A DNA stretch of 64,000 bases, from contig OU744731.1 of the NCBI GenBank assembly GCA_916613615.1, positions 50,630,645 through 50,694,644 on the forward strand. The letters are read 5' to 3'. The notes under the pieces were generated by a model that was given only the letters and a program-made list of their open reading frames with translations, was not told the origin of the DNA and ran no database searches. Origin of the DNA: Steromphala cineraria (Eukaryota; Mollusca; Gastropoda; Trochida; Trochidae). Position 1 is the stretch's first letter. Every line of letters begins with the position of its first letter. Both the position numbers and the translations under genes were made by a program. Positions 1 to 11,066 of this stretch are shown one piece after another.

Positions 1-2960
1 CTCCTCAACCACCTGCACACACATCATACACAGTATATAACACTACAGCTACTGCTGCCCCTCCTCAACCACCTGCACACACATCATGCACAGTATATAA
101 CACTGCAGCTACTGCTGCCCCTCCTCAACCACCTGCACACACATCATGCACAGTATATAACACTACAGCTACTGCTCCCCCTCCTTCACCACCTGTACAC
201 ACATCATACACAGTATATAACAATACAGCTACTGCTGCTCCTCCTCCACCACCTGCACACACATCATGCACAGTATATAACACTACAGCTACTGCTGCCC
301 CTCCTCAACCACCTGCACACACATCATGCACAGTATATAACACTACAGCTACTGCTCCCCCTCCTTCACCACCTGTACACACATCATACACAGTATATAA
401 CAATACAGCTACTGCTGCTCCTCCTCCACCACCTGCACACACATCATACACAGTATATAACACTACAGCTACTGCTGCTCCTCCTCCACCACCTGCACAC
501 ACATCATGCACAGTATATAACACTACAGCTACTGCTGCTCCTCCTCCACCACCTGCACACACATCATGCACAGTATATAACACTACAGCTACTGCTGCCC
601 CTCCTCCGCCAACTGCACACACATCATACATAGTATATAACACTACAGCTACTGCTGCCCCTCCTCCACCACCTGCACACACATCATGCACAGTATATAA
701 CACTACAGCTACTGCTGCCCCTCCTCCACCACCTGCACACACATCATACACAGTATATAACACTACAGCTACTGCTGCCCCTCCTCCACCACCTGCACAC
801 ACATCATACATAGTATATAACACTACAGCTACTGCTCCCCCTCCTTCACCACCTGTACACACATCATGCACAGTATATAACAATACAGCTACTGCTGCCC
901 CTCCTCCACCACCTGCACACACATCATGCACAGTATATAACACTACAGCTACTGCTCCCCCTCCTTCACCACCTGCACACACATCATACACAGTATATAA
1001 CAATACAGCTACTGCTGCCCCTCCTCCACCACCTTCACACACATCATGCACAGTATATAACACTACAGCTACTGCTCCCCCTCCTCCACCACCTGCACAC
1101 ACATCATACACAGTATATAACACTACAGCTACTGCTGCCCCTCCTCCACCACCTGCACACACATCATACACAGTATATAACACTACAGCTACTGCTGCCC
1201 CTCCTTCACCACCTGCACACACATCATACACAGTATATAACAATACAGCTACTGCTGCCCCTCCTCCACCACCTTCACACACATCATGCACAGTATATAA
1301 CACTACAGCTACTGCTCCCCCTCCTCCACCACCTGCACACACATCATACACAGTATATAACACTACAGCTACTGCTGCCCCTCCTCCACCACCTGCACAC
1401 ACATCATACACAGTATATAACACTACAGCTACTGCTGCCCCTCCTCCACCACCTGCACACACATCATGCACAGTATATAACACTACAGCTACTGCTGCCC
1501 CTCCTCCACCACCTGCACACACATCATGCACAGTATATAACACTACAGCTACTGCTGCCCCTCCTCCACCACCTGCACACACATCATACATAGTATATAA
1601 CACTACAGCTACTGCTCCCCCTCCTTCACCACCTGTACACACATCATACACAGTATATAACAATACAGCTACTGCTGCCCCTCCTCCACCACCTGCACAC
1701 ACATCATGCACAGTATATAACACTACAGCTACTGCTGCCCCTCCTCCACCACCTGCACACACATCATACACAGTATATAACACTACAGCTACTGCTGCCC
1801 CTCCTCCACCACCTGCACACACATCATACATAGTATATAACACTACAGCTACTGCTCCCCCTCCTCCACCACCTGCACACACATCATGCACAGTATATAA
1901 CAATACAGCTACTGCTGCCCCTCCTCAACCACCTGCACACACATCATACACAGTATATAACACTACAGCTACTGTTCCCCCTCCTACACACACATCATAC
2001 ACAGTATATAACAATACAGCTACTGCTGCCCCTCCTCAACCACCTGCACACACATCATACACAGTATATAACACTACAGCTACTGCTCCCCCTCCTCCAC
2101 CACCTTCACACACATCATACACAGTATATAACACTACAGCTACTGCTCCCCCTCCTCCCCTACCTGCACACACATCATACACAGTATATAACACTACAGC
2201 TACTGCTCCCCCTCCTCCACCACCTGCACACACATCATGCACAGTATATAACAATACAGCTACTGCTGCCCCTCCTCAACCACCTGCACACACATCATAC
2301 AAAGTATATAACACTACAGCTACTGTTCCCCCTCCTACACACACATCATACACAGTATATAACACTACAGCTACTGCTCCCCCTCCTCCACCACCTGCAC
2401 ACACATCATACACAGTATATAACACTACAGCTACTGCTCCCCCTCCTCCACCACCTGTACACACATCATACACAGTATATAACACTACAGCTACTGCTGC
2501 CCCTCCTCAACCACCTGCACACACATCATACACAGTATATAACACTACAGCTACTGCTGCCCCTCCTCAACCACCTGCACACACATCATACACAGTATAT
2601 AACACTACAGCTACTGCTGCCCCTCCTCAACCACCTGCACACACATCATGCACAGTATATAACACTACAGCTACTGCTGCCCCTCCTCCACCACCTGCAC
2701 ACACATCATACACAGTATATAACACTACAGCTACTGCTGCCCCTCCTCCACCACCTGCACACACATCATACACAGTATATAACACTACAGCTACTGCTGC
2801 CCCTCATTCACCACCTTCACACACATCATACACAGTATACAATAATACAGCTACTGCTGCCCCTCCTCAACCACCTGCACACACATCATAAACAGTATAT
2901 AACACTACAGCTACTGCTGCCCCTCCTCCGCCACCTGCACACACATCATACACAGTCAGT
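1..2960. repeat. 60-bp tandem array, about 49 copies
   Basis: A near-perfect 60-bp unit runs from the left edge to about 2,960. On the plus strand each unit contains CACACACATCATACACAG followed by TATATAACACTACAGC and a CT-rich spacer. Two copies, near 1,985 and 2,330, lack 9 bp. Copies differ mainly at a few recurrent positions (TAC/TGC, GCC/CCC, CAA/CCA/TCA). The period and the deletions are multiples of three, so reading frames stay open on both strands. The minus strand carries an apparent 532-codon Gly/Ala/Val-rich frame. It probably lies in a 3' intron of the minus-strand gene, or beyond its last exon. Sense-strand units contain TGTGTGCAGGTGG, which resembles joined acceptor and donor cores. 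Confidence 0.97.
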
Positions 2961-3674
2961 AGAGCAAACTGCCTGAGGTTGCCAGAACTTCCGACACTTT
3001 TGATTAGGAGCTGACGCAATTATATGTGTAATTTCTGGAAGCCATTTGATTCAAAATATTTCTTTTCAATCTGTTTTGCTACCTATTTGTTTCAAACAAC
3101 ATGTTTTTATGGTACATATTAATAAACAAACTTATCGAAATTTATCTATTCATGGAAGAAATTGGCAAAATATTAGTTTTTTTGTAAATGTTTACTCAAA
3201 CCTCAGGGAATGTACTGAGTGCCAAAACATCATGAATTATATTTATTTTAAAAGAAAAACTACATTACAATCAAACCGCTATTGATATTTGCAATTTTGA
3301 AGTAAATTTTGAAGTAAATTTTGAGATTTTCGAAATATATCAAAATTACCTTGGTTTGGACACTTCTAAATGTTCTTTATAGGTATCTGTTATATCAAAA
3401 ATTTGCCTAGCAAATGCTTAGGAAACAGAAAGAAACATTCAGGCAAGATTTATGACAAAACAATTTTACTTTGAAAACAATTGAGCTTGTTGACCAATCC
3501 AGTTCATGTATCTTTTCATGAAATAAATATGTTTAAACCAGCTACTGCACTATATCAAAATGCATACAGATGTTATGCATTGCTTTAGACATAACAACCA
3601 TGTCACTCAGTTGTACTGTTTTGGAGGATAGAGAGTTATCACTTTGAGTTAACTAACATTGTTAAGCATCTCAC
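2961..3674. other. AT-rich intron, nothing recognised
   Basis: This AT-rich stretch lies between the 60-bp array and the last exon seen in the window. It holds a short duplicated phrase near 3,297-3,325 and no coding frame with plausible splice sites. It is probably the intron after exon 14. Confidence 0.5.
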
Positions 3675-3742
3675 CTGCAGCCTATGAGCCAGACGTTCCT
3701 GCAAGCGGGCCAGCATGGCTTGTCGCTCTCTCTGCTTTTCAC
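3675..3742 (-). CDS. Coiled-coil membrane protein gene, exon 14 (last in window)
   Basis: This 68-nt exon lies between acceptor TTAATGTGCAG and donor CTGCAG|GTGAGA. After two nucleotides completing a split codon it reads EKQRERQAMLARLQERLAHR then LQ, a strongly charged heptad-like helix. The phase is 2 nt in and 0 out. The upstream exon must therefore end one nucleotide into a codon, which the microexon at 3,924-3,942 would supply. An alternative acceptor 8 nt further in (AAAAGCAG) would also keep this frame and would not need the microexon. The protein continues in exons beyond the left edge, so the C-terminus is missing here. Confidence 0.75.
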
Positions 3743-3923
3743 CTGCACATTAACATACTTACAATCATCTATACAGCACTCTCATCAACAATAATCTAAT
3801 AATGTTACCCATCATGACATTTTTTATTGTAATTTCCTCCATCAACACAGTGCACTCAGTTTAACCAGCTGTTAAGATAGTTACCTGAACCTGTAATTTG
3901 TATGTGAACATGAACGATCTTAC

Positions 3924-3942
3924 CTGCAGCTTCAAATGATGA
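3924..3942 (-). CDS. Coiled-coil gene, tentative microexon 13
   Basis: A consensus donor GCTGCAG|GTAAGA follows a short open stretch reading SSFEAA plus one nucleotide. An acceptor at CAACAG gives a 19-nt exon. That converts the phase-0 end of the preceding exon into the phase-1 end that the next exon needs. A second acceptor, TTGTAG at 3,951, gives 27 nt but would require a different upstream phase. The support is the good donor and the arithmetic of the phases only. Exons this small are easily mis-called. Confidence 0.35.
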
Positions 3943-4210
3943 CTGTTGTACTACAATCCAACAGAAACTCTACATAATCATTTTGAGAAAAAAAGATATT
4001 TGATATTGTCATTCCCAAAATTTAGCTTTGGAGAAGTGATCTGATCTATATTTATATATTTTAGCAGAAAATTGTTTTCCCACTGTTTCTGTCAATTTAT
4101 AAGCTTGATAAAACATGACATTACTTTGATAGTATGCCCATGACATGACTTGAAAGTATGGTGGTATTTTAAATCATTTTGAAAAGTGGTATTATTATGG
4201 TTCTTTATTA

Positions 4211-4808
4211 AAGACAGTTTCATATTATAAATATTTGGGCGTAATATTTTCGTCTAGATTGATCTGGACAAAATCATGTGAAAACCTTGCAGCGCAGGCT
4301 GTAAAGGCATGTTTTCCTGTTTATAGATCATTTAAAAAAAACTCTTTCTTATCATTATCAGCAGCTTGTAAAATATTTGATTGTAAAATTAGCCCAATAC
4401 TTTTATATGGTGCAGAGATCTGGGGACTTAAACATTTTTCTTGTATTGAAAGAGTGCAAACTTTATACTTTAAAAATGTTCTAGGTGTAGGTAAATATGC
4501 CTCAAACATAGCTATTTTAGGCTATTATACGCCATTGTATGTTTGTACAGAGCCAAATGAGAGCTATAAAACATTGGTTTAAATTATTATGTATGGAAGA
4601 TTACAGATATCCCAAACAATGTTATTATTTTCTTAAAAGACTAGATAACGGTAAACAAAGTTGGGTGTCTGATATTAGAAAATGTTTAACTACAAATGAT
4701 TTTTCCTATGTTTGGGTCTGGCAAAATGTTGGTGATGTAAAAATATTTATGTATCAATTTCAGGAAAGACTAAAAGATATTGCGTCACAGAATTGTAAGT
4801 TCCAGTGA
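4211..4808 (+). pseudogene. Non-LTR retrotransposon (LINE) ORF2 C-terminal remnant
   Basis: The plus strand reads YYKYLGVIFSSRL, then CKISPILLYGAEIWG and IERVQTLYFKNVLGVGKYAS. This is the conserved region after the reverse transcriptase palm in LINE ORF2 proteins: 'YLGV', then 'ISPILLYGAEIWG', then 'LGV..S'. The frame breaks near 4,540-4,556 and resumes one frame over (RAIKHWFKLLCMEDY onward) to a TGA at 4,806. The 5' part, with the catalytic domains, is absent. It sits antisense in the intron between exons 12 and 13 and is a dead fragment. The clade (CR1/Jockey-like or L1-like) cannot be settled from this piece. Confidence 0.8.
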
Positions 4809-5765
4809 GAGGAGCACTTACTTTTCAATAATGCCCATGGGACATGTTTTATCCATATTATAAATCAATAGAAACAGTGGGAAAACATTTTTGTACTAAA
4901 ATATATGAGTAGGTGGACACAGTAATGAGAAAACTTGCCATTAAGAGTCAATCCTATGTATGTTAGGTAGTGAAGCGTATTGCGTGAACGCAGCTGCGTC
5001 AGCTTTGGTATACATGTGGTGCATGAGCAGCCAACACTTATCTGCAGTAGTATGTTGACTTGCGTAATTTCCACTTTGGAATCAACTCAAAATCGCTAAA
5101 TTGTCAAATTATTTGTTAATAATAGATAAATATTCTTAGCCTTAGTTTACTTTATCACCACTAGAGTGATAACAAGTTCAAGATTTCAGATGGGAAAATA
5201 AGATTTGAGTTATCTTTCAAAAGTGATAGTTAGTTGCCACTTTGACTTCTATTCATCTATTATATCGGAGAAAATTATTCAGACAATTGCCCAGGACAGG
5301 GGGTTACTTTAAACAATTGAGCTGAGGGCATTACAAAGAAAATTGTCCGGGGCAGAGAGAAACTTAATTTAGATACATGCTTTTGAAAGCAAAATTGTAT
5401 CACATCTGAGGATATTACGAAAAGAATTGTGTCCCTGCAGAACAATAGAGTGACATCACTGAGTGTTTTAAGTCAGAATCAGAACTTTTTCATAAACCAC
5501 TTACCCATTTTCGATAAACCAGTCTTCATACACAAGAAATGTCTTTTTTCCTGAGCAATTTCAAATTTCCTTTGGCATAAACATTGTTAGTGTTATTCAT
5601 GAAAATGTTTACTCAATCTTGAGATCAGGTGACGGATGGTCAACAAGTGATGTCAAAATGTGTATTGATCTTAATCATATTTTGTTGCAAAGAGAGCAAC
5701 CCGTATCATATGTTATATAGTAGCTCCATCAATATGAAACTTACTGGCTTTTATGTTACTCTTAC

Positions 5766-5945
5766 TTCTGCTGAAAGGTAGATAGATAGAGAAAGCAACT
5801 GACTATGATAACGTTCCATCTGCTGATGGTGTTGCTTGAGGATGCGGTTCACATCACTGCTGCTGAGGTTTGCAACATTGCCAACATCTGCCATCTGCAC
5901 AGCCAGCTTTTGTTCCACTTCCGCCTGCTCCTGGCTGTACAAGCC
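5766..5945 (-). CDS. Coiled-coil membrane protein gene, exon 12
   Basis: This 180-nt, phase 0-0 exon starts after TTTCCACCAG and encodes GLYSQEQAEVEQKLAVQMAD, then a linker NVANLSSSDVNRIL and KQHHQQMERYHSQL. The Ser-rich break between two charged helices suggests a hinge. The end is uncertain. I placed it at GAA|GTAAGA (5,766), because a second donor (CCA|GTAAGT) lies beyond an in-frame stop. The last ten residues, LSLSIYLSAE, come from a pyrimidine run (CTTTCTCTATCTATCTACC) ending in TTTCAG, which itself looks like a 3' splice site. The true exon structure at this end needs transcript evidence. Confidence 0.7.
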
Positions 5946-6655
5946 CTGGTGGAAATCAGATGAACATTGAAACGACAACACAAACACTTTACCAGCTGTC
6001 AGTACTTATGAGGCATGATGTTGATTGTGACATTTATACTTTTTTTAGATGCCTATTCTAATACCCCTGCAACTTTAAAGTGACACAGAGTATCTTTCTT
6101 AAAATTTTATTTGGTTTTGATAAGCTTCAAAATATCTGATATGCTGATTGAAGTTCATATCTCATCACTGGATTTGCAAATATATCCATTTTGCATAATA
6201 TGTCTAAAATGCTTGATTTTATGGGAAAATCAAGAAAACATCTTAAATACGTTTTGTATTCGAAATTATGCATCCAATTAATCTACCTATTAGTTACAAT
6301 ACCTAATAAACACTATCGAATCGAATATATATGCCTGTCAGCTTATGACAAGGTTTCAAAATTACGTTTGGCGAATTTGCGAGCGCCACTCGAGCCACAT
6401 TGTCCAGTTTTCGATCAAAATTCCGACTTTGAATTGCCGTATTTTTGCTCTAAGGTACTGATTGACCTTTAACTTGTTATTTTCAGTGACAGTTAGTAGT
6501 TCCCGATGTAATAACATCAATTTCAAAAGTTGACATATGTGATCCTATCAACATACTCTGTGTCTCTTTAACAAAACAGGAATGAGAAATAAGAAAAGTG
6601 GGGAGGGATAAGAGTTCAAAAGACAGAGATGCTCTGTGAGAAGAAATGCTTGTAC

Positions 6656-6754
6656 CTTGTTAAGCTGGTCAATCTCCTGCACATCAGTCTGGTCTAGGTC
6701 AGTGTTAGTCTCCTCCGTCTCTCGGTGTTGTCTCACCACCAACTCATGGTAACT
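6656..6754 (-). CDS. Coiled-coil membrane protein gene, exon 11
   Basis: This 99-nt exon is phase 0-0, with acceptor GTGTTCCAG and donor AACAAG|GTACAA. It encodes SYHELVVRQHRETEETNTDL and then DQTDVQEIDQLNK, a charged helical segment. A 47-bp tandem array begins about 10 bp upstream of the acceptor, so the pyrimidine tract and branch region of this intron are made partly of repeat units. Confidence 0.85.
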
Positions 6755-6763
6755 CTGGAACAC

Positions 6764-7100
6764 AGGTCACAACATCACTTCACTGGACTGAGATACATCA
6801 CCACCTCTACCTGCCACAACATCTCTTCACTGGACTGAGATACATCACCACCTCTACCTGCCACAACATCCCTTCACTGGACTGAGATACATCACCACCT
6901 CTACCTGCCACAACATCTCTTCACTGGACTGAGATACATCACCACCTCTACCTGCCACAACATCTCTTCACTGGACTGAGATACATCACCACCTCTACCT
7001 GCCACAACATCTCTTCACTGGACTGAGATAGCCACAACATCACTACACTGGACTGAGATACATCACCACCTCTACCTGCCACAACATCTCTGACCTGACT
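6764..7100. repeat. 47-bp tandem repeat, about 6.5 copies
   Basis: The plus-strand unit contains CACTGGACTGAGATACATCA then CCACCTCTACCTGCCACAAC, with a 47-bp period. One copy near 7,030 is shortened. The array begins about 10 bp from the acceptor of exon 11. In the sense (minus) direction each unit carries TTGTGGCAG|GTAGAGG, a combined acceptor and donor look-alike. The sequence just after it (7,100-7,200) repeats a TTGAGTGCTGCTTTCA phrase twice. Confidence 0.93.
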
Positions 7101-7466
7101 GGACAATGTTGAGTGCTGCTTTCAGAACTTCCTAAAGCATGTCCATACCAAGGTTGAGTGCTGCTTTCAACTCTACCTACCATAAGCACATCTTTACCCT
7201 GGTTTAGTCCTACTTGCAGATCTGTCTTCAATCTCACACGCAGGTCAATCAGACTTGGCCAAACAACTTTATGACCATGATAAAGACACAGGTCGGCATG
7301 GAAATCAGTGATGGTATGGTTCATATTAGAAGCTTGCCACCAAGACAACACATTTATTTGGCTGGAAATTCATTGAAAACATGTTTATAATTGACATCTG
7401 CCATTTTAGATGGCATTGTCATTTATAAAAACATTCTTGAAAACATAGCATGGTTTCCTCATTTAC

Positions 7467-7615
7467 CTGTATCATCTCAGTGGTTCCAACCCCCTTCTCT
7501 GAAGTGTGCAGAAATTCTGCCTTCTCTTTTGTATGTCTGGTGGACAACTTGTGAAGTTCTCTGTTGCGTCGCTGCTGTAACTTCTCCGCCAGTGACTGTT
7601 GCTGTCGCAGTCTCT
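7467..7615 (-). CDS. Coiled-coil membrane protein gene, exon 10
   Basis: This 149-nt exon has acceptor GTTGTCACAG and donor ATACAG|GTAAAT. Its first two nucleotides complete a Glu codon started by the final G of exon 9. It then encodes RLRQQQSLAEKLQQRRNREL, followed by HKLSTRHTKEKAEFLHTSEK and GVGTTEMIQ. It is rich in Arg, Gln, Glu and Lys with heptad spacing and is clearly coiled coil. The phase fit with exon 9 supports the choice of donor inside the 40-bp repeat. Confidence 0.88.
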
Positions 7616-7826
7616 CTGTGACAACATTTATGAGAATTATCTGAGAATGATGTTGTAATAGGACGAATTTGGTGGCTAGGTGTTGGTCAACAGTGGACTT
7701 TTCGTTGTGTAATTTTTTAGATGATGTTAAATGACCTTTACCACCAAACACGTAATATTACACCCGAGTTCTTTCAATTGATGAAGTGGGATGGATGACA
7801 AAGGCAGTTGAATTAATATTTAAACT

Positions 7827-8810
7827 TTTATTCAGGTTAACAAAGGTAAGTTACATCTCTCAAATCGGGACAAAGGTTCAGAATCCAGACAGGTTACAGG
7901 CCATTGAGCAGCATCAAGGAGTGACGTCCCAGCAAAGAAGTCCAAATTCAAGCACCATGATATAACTTCCGAGTGTACAAGTACAAGACTTAGAATACCT
8001 AGATCAATTTGCACACAAATCAGCACTTATACAAAATCAACAAATGCCTGACGACACTAAACTATAAACGTCTAGTTTCTTATTAGCACTTATGCAAAAG
8101 AACAAGCTAAGAACTATGATTTCTTTACCAACTCAAACGTGTTTAACAATACAGTTTCTCCAAAGGCCAGACATAGAACATCTATCTTCACACACAACTC
8201 GCCTAGTGAAATACCCTGAGTCAGACTACACAAAGTCACTAAGACTAACTCACTCTCAAACTCGTCTAACTCCGTATCTCACTAAACCTCAAAGTGAAGA
8301 TGCACACAGCATGTATATCAAGTACCACAAGCACACAGCAAGTCTATCAAGTACCACAAAGCCTTCAAAATACACTATATTATTAAAACACACTTCGCAT
8401 CGCTTCAAGAAACCTCAGTAATTCTGCAACAAGACATTATGAAAATGCTGTCACAAAATATTAGCTGTACTCTCCAAATTATACTATACTGCCGTTTTGT
8501 ACTAACTAGGAATTCTGAATTGCACAAAGCTAACCTATCAACTATGCTACTCCTACTTTTTCCTAACACTAATCTTTCTCTAAATAATTTACAAGGTGTG
8601 TAGAAACAACTAGCTAGCAAAATTGTATCTACCCACCCCGTCTAACCTTACCTAATTACCCATTCTTTATTATTCTAAATTAACATTACGGGGGAAGGGG
8701 ACGGAACGTCCGTTCTAATCAGAACGTCTGGTGCGTTACGAAAACCTCACCTCCGACTATTGGCTAGTCGTGAACTGGCCGACTCAAGAGCACTACAGCG
8801 CATATATACC
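7827..8810 (-). other. Possible intronic transcription unit or LTR-like insert
   Basis: Reading the minus strand, a GGTATATATG TATA-like box lies at 8,801-8,810. CCAAT/ATTGG boxes flank it (near 8,755, 8,856 and 8,881), and an AATAAA signal lies at 7,827-7,832. The region between has no convincing protein frame. The short plus-strand frame at 8,092-8,421 has no family resemblance. The unit could be a solo LTR, a retroposed promoter or chance. I could not find clear TG/CA ends or a target-site duplication. Confidence 0.25.
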
Positions 8811-9382
8811 CCCACCCGCAGGAAGTACCTGGATCAGAAAGTAACGCTCCTCACGATTGGACCAGCAATCGTCGCGCTTATCCAATCAGAACGCTCCTAG
8901 TAAACGTTCATGACAGGCTATTAAAACATGGCACCTAGCCAAACACACTTCTCAACGACCTAGGATATTCACCAAATACTTCGCTTACGGAATGAAAATA
9001 ATAAAAACTGCAAGCATCGTAAGTTCATATGTTTAACGACTGGATATAAGAAAGGTGAAAAATACGTTTCTGCCACAATGTATTGCTAATTGTGACATTT
9101 ACATTCTGTTGTATGATCATCACATGTGATAAAACCTATGAAGTGGATTTAATAAATGTTTACAGTTATGATGTCAATATGTATGTGCCAGTTTGTCAGT
9201 TTTATTTGGTCTAGTGATTCTTAACTAAGTTGGCATAAAACTGTTTCTAGATTTTAATTGATTGGATGTGATACAGTGATTACTTTACTGATGCTCTGAT
9301 TATAGTTATCATGCTGAGACACTGTTCATATTTGTAGTTCTGATGTGCTTCCTTGCAGCTACAGCTGAAGCTAAAGAGGAAG

Positions 9383-10874
9383 TTTCCTTATAGCTCAAGG
9401 TGACTGTACCTGTATTGTAGTGTTTCCTGACAGCTCAAGGTGACTGTACCTGTATTGTAGTGTTTCCTGACAGCTCAAGGTGACTGTACCTGTATTGTAA
9501 TGTTTCCTGACAGCTCAAGGTGACTGTACCTGTATTGTAATGTTTCCTGACAGCTCTAGGTGACTGTACCTGTATTGTAGTGTTTCCTGACAGCTCTAGG
9601 TGACTGTACCTGTATTGTAATGTTTCCTGACAGCTCAAGGTGACTGTACCTGTATTGTAATGTTTCCTGACAACTCTAGGTGACTGTACCTGTATTGTAA
9701 TGTTTCCTGACAGCTCTAGGTAACTGTACCTGTATTGTAATGTTTCCTGACACCTCAAGGTGACTGTACCTGTATTGTAATGTTTCCTGACAGCTCAAGG
9801 TGACTGTACCTGTATTGTAATGTTTCCTGACAGCTCAAGGTGACTGTACCTGTATTGTAGTGTTTCCTGACAGCTCAAGGTGACTGTACCTGTATTGTAA
9901 TGTTTCCTGACAGCTCAAGGTGACTGTACCTGTATTGTAATGTTTCCTGACAGCTCAAGGTGACTGTACCTGTATTGTAATGTTTCCTGACAGCTCAAGG
10001 TGACTGTACCTGTATTGTAGTGTTTCCTGACAGCTCAAGGTGACTGTACCTGTATTGTAATGTTTCCTGACAGCTCAAGGTGACTGTACCTGTATTGTAA
10101 TGTTTCCTGACAGCTCAAGGTGACTGTACCTGTATTGTAGTGTTTCCTGACAGCTCAAGGTGACTGTACCTGTATTGTAATGTTTCCTGACAGCTCAAGG
10201 TGACTGTACCTGTATTGTAATGTTTCCTGACAGCTCTAGGTGACTGTACCTGTATTGTAATGTTTCCTGACAGCTCAAGGTGACTGTACCTGTATTGTAG
10301 TGTTTCCTGACAGCTCAAGGTGACTGTACCTGTATTGTAGTGTTTCCTGACAGCTCAAGGTGACTGTACCTGTATTGTAATGTTTCCTTACATCTCAAGG
10401 TGACTGTACCTGTATTGTAGTGTTTCCTGACAGCTCAAGGTGACTGTACCTGTATTGTAATGTTTCCTGACAGCTCAAGGTGACTGTACCTGTATTGTAG
10501 TGTTTCCTGACAGCTCAAGGTGACTGTACCTGTATTGTAATGTTTCCTAACATCTCAAGGTGACTGTACCTGTATTGTAGTGTTTCCTGACAGCTCAAGG
10601 TGACTGTACCTGTATTGTAATGTTTCCTGACAGCTCAAGGTGACTGTACCTGTATTGTAATGTTTCCTGACAGCTCAAGGTGACTGTACCTGTATTGTAA
10701 TGTTTCCTGACAGCTCAAGGTGACTGTACCTGTATTGTAGTGTTTCCTGACAGCTCAAGGTGACTGTACCTGTATTGTAATGTTTCCTTACATCTCAAGG
10801 TGACTGTACCTGTATTGTAATGTTTCCTTACATCTCAAGGTGACTGTACCTGTATTGTAGTGTTTCCTGACAGC
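9383..10874. repeat. 40-bp minisatellite built from an exon-intron junction, about 37 copies
   Basis: The plus-strand unit runs TGACTGTACCTGTATTGTAG then TGTTTCCTGACAGCTCAAGG, with an exact 40-bp period. The rightmost units overlap the 3' end of exon 9. In sense orientation a unit is about 25 nt of exon tail (ending ACTACAATACAG) followed by GTACAGTCACCTTGA of the intron, so every copy has a CAG|GTACAG donor. Copies vary mainly at TTGTAA/TTGTAG and CTCAAGG/CTCTAGG. The two or three units nearest the exon differ (CTTACATCTC). Confidence 0.96.
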
Positions 10875-11066
10875 CTCAACCTCATCCTGGTACTGTTTGA
10901 GCAGCTCCTCCTGCTGTGTTGGATTCAACTTGCCGCTGGACTGCAGCCCGGAGAGAATGGTGTCTATGAGGTGTACGTGAGCCTGCAGGTCCTCTGTCTG
11001 GTTTCCAGCCTGCATCTCGTTGTACTCCAGCACTTGTCTTCGCTTGGCCAGGCGCTCCTCCAGATT
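10850..11066 (-). CDS. Coiled-coil membrane protein gene, exon 9
   Basis: This is the longest internal exon (217 nt; phase 0 in, 1 out), starting after TGTGTTGAAG. It encodes NLEERLAKRRQVLEYNEMQA, then HVHLIDTILSGLQSSGKLNP and TQQEELLKQYQDEVEAVRKH before YNT. The acidic/basic heptads and the 'SGKLNPTQQEELLKQY' turn-helix pattern recall coiled-coil repeats of EVC/EVC2-type proteins, but that is an impression, not an alignment. The donor chosen is ATACAG|GTACAG at 10,849, the first of about 37 tandem copies of the same donor. It is the one whose phase matches exon 10. Use of the next donor would add 40 nt and shift the frame; two or more units bring in a stop from ATGTAA. Confidence 0.88.

Noticed and set aside
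305..1903. 532-codon minus-strand frame of LYTVYDVCAGGGGG-type repeats
   Set aside because: It exists because the array period is 60 bp. No signal peptide, no non-repeat start and no splice link; it breaks at the copies with TGCACAG/TAGTAT changes in other frames.
8092..8421. 109-codon plus frame rich in Thr, Ser and Lys
   Set aside because: Composition follows AC-rich local sequence. No conserved pattern; it runs antisense to the possible minus-strand unit.
9435..10318. Minus-strand frames of NITIQVQSP-type repeats
   Set aside because: Products of the 40-bp minisatellite, beyond the donor of exon 9. They would only be translated if a far donor copy were used.
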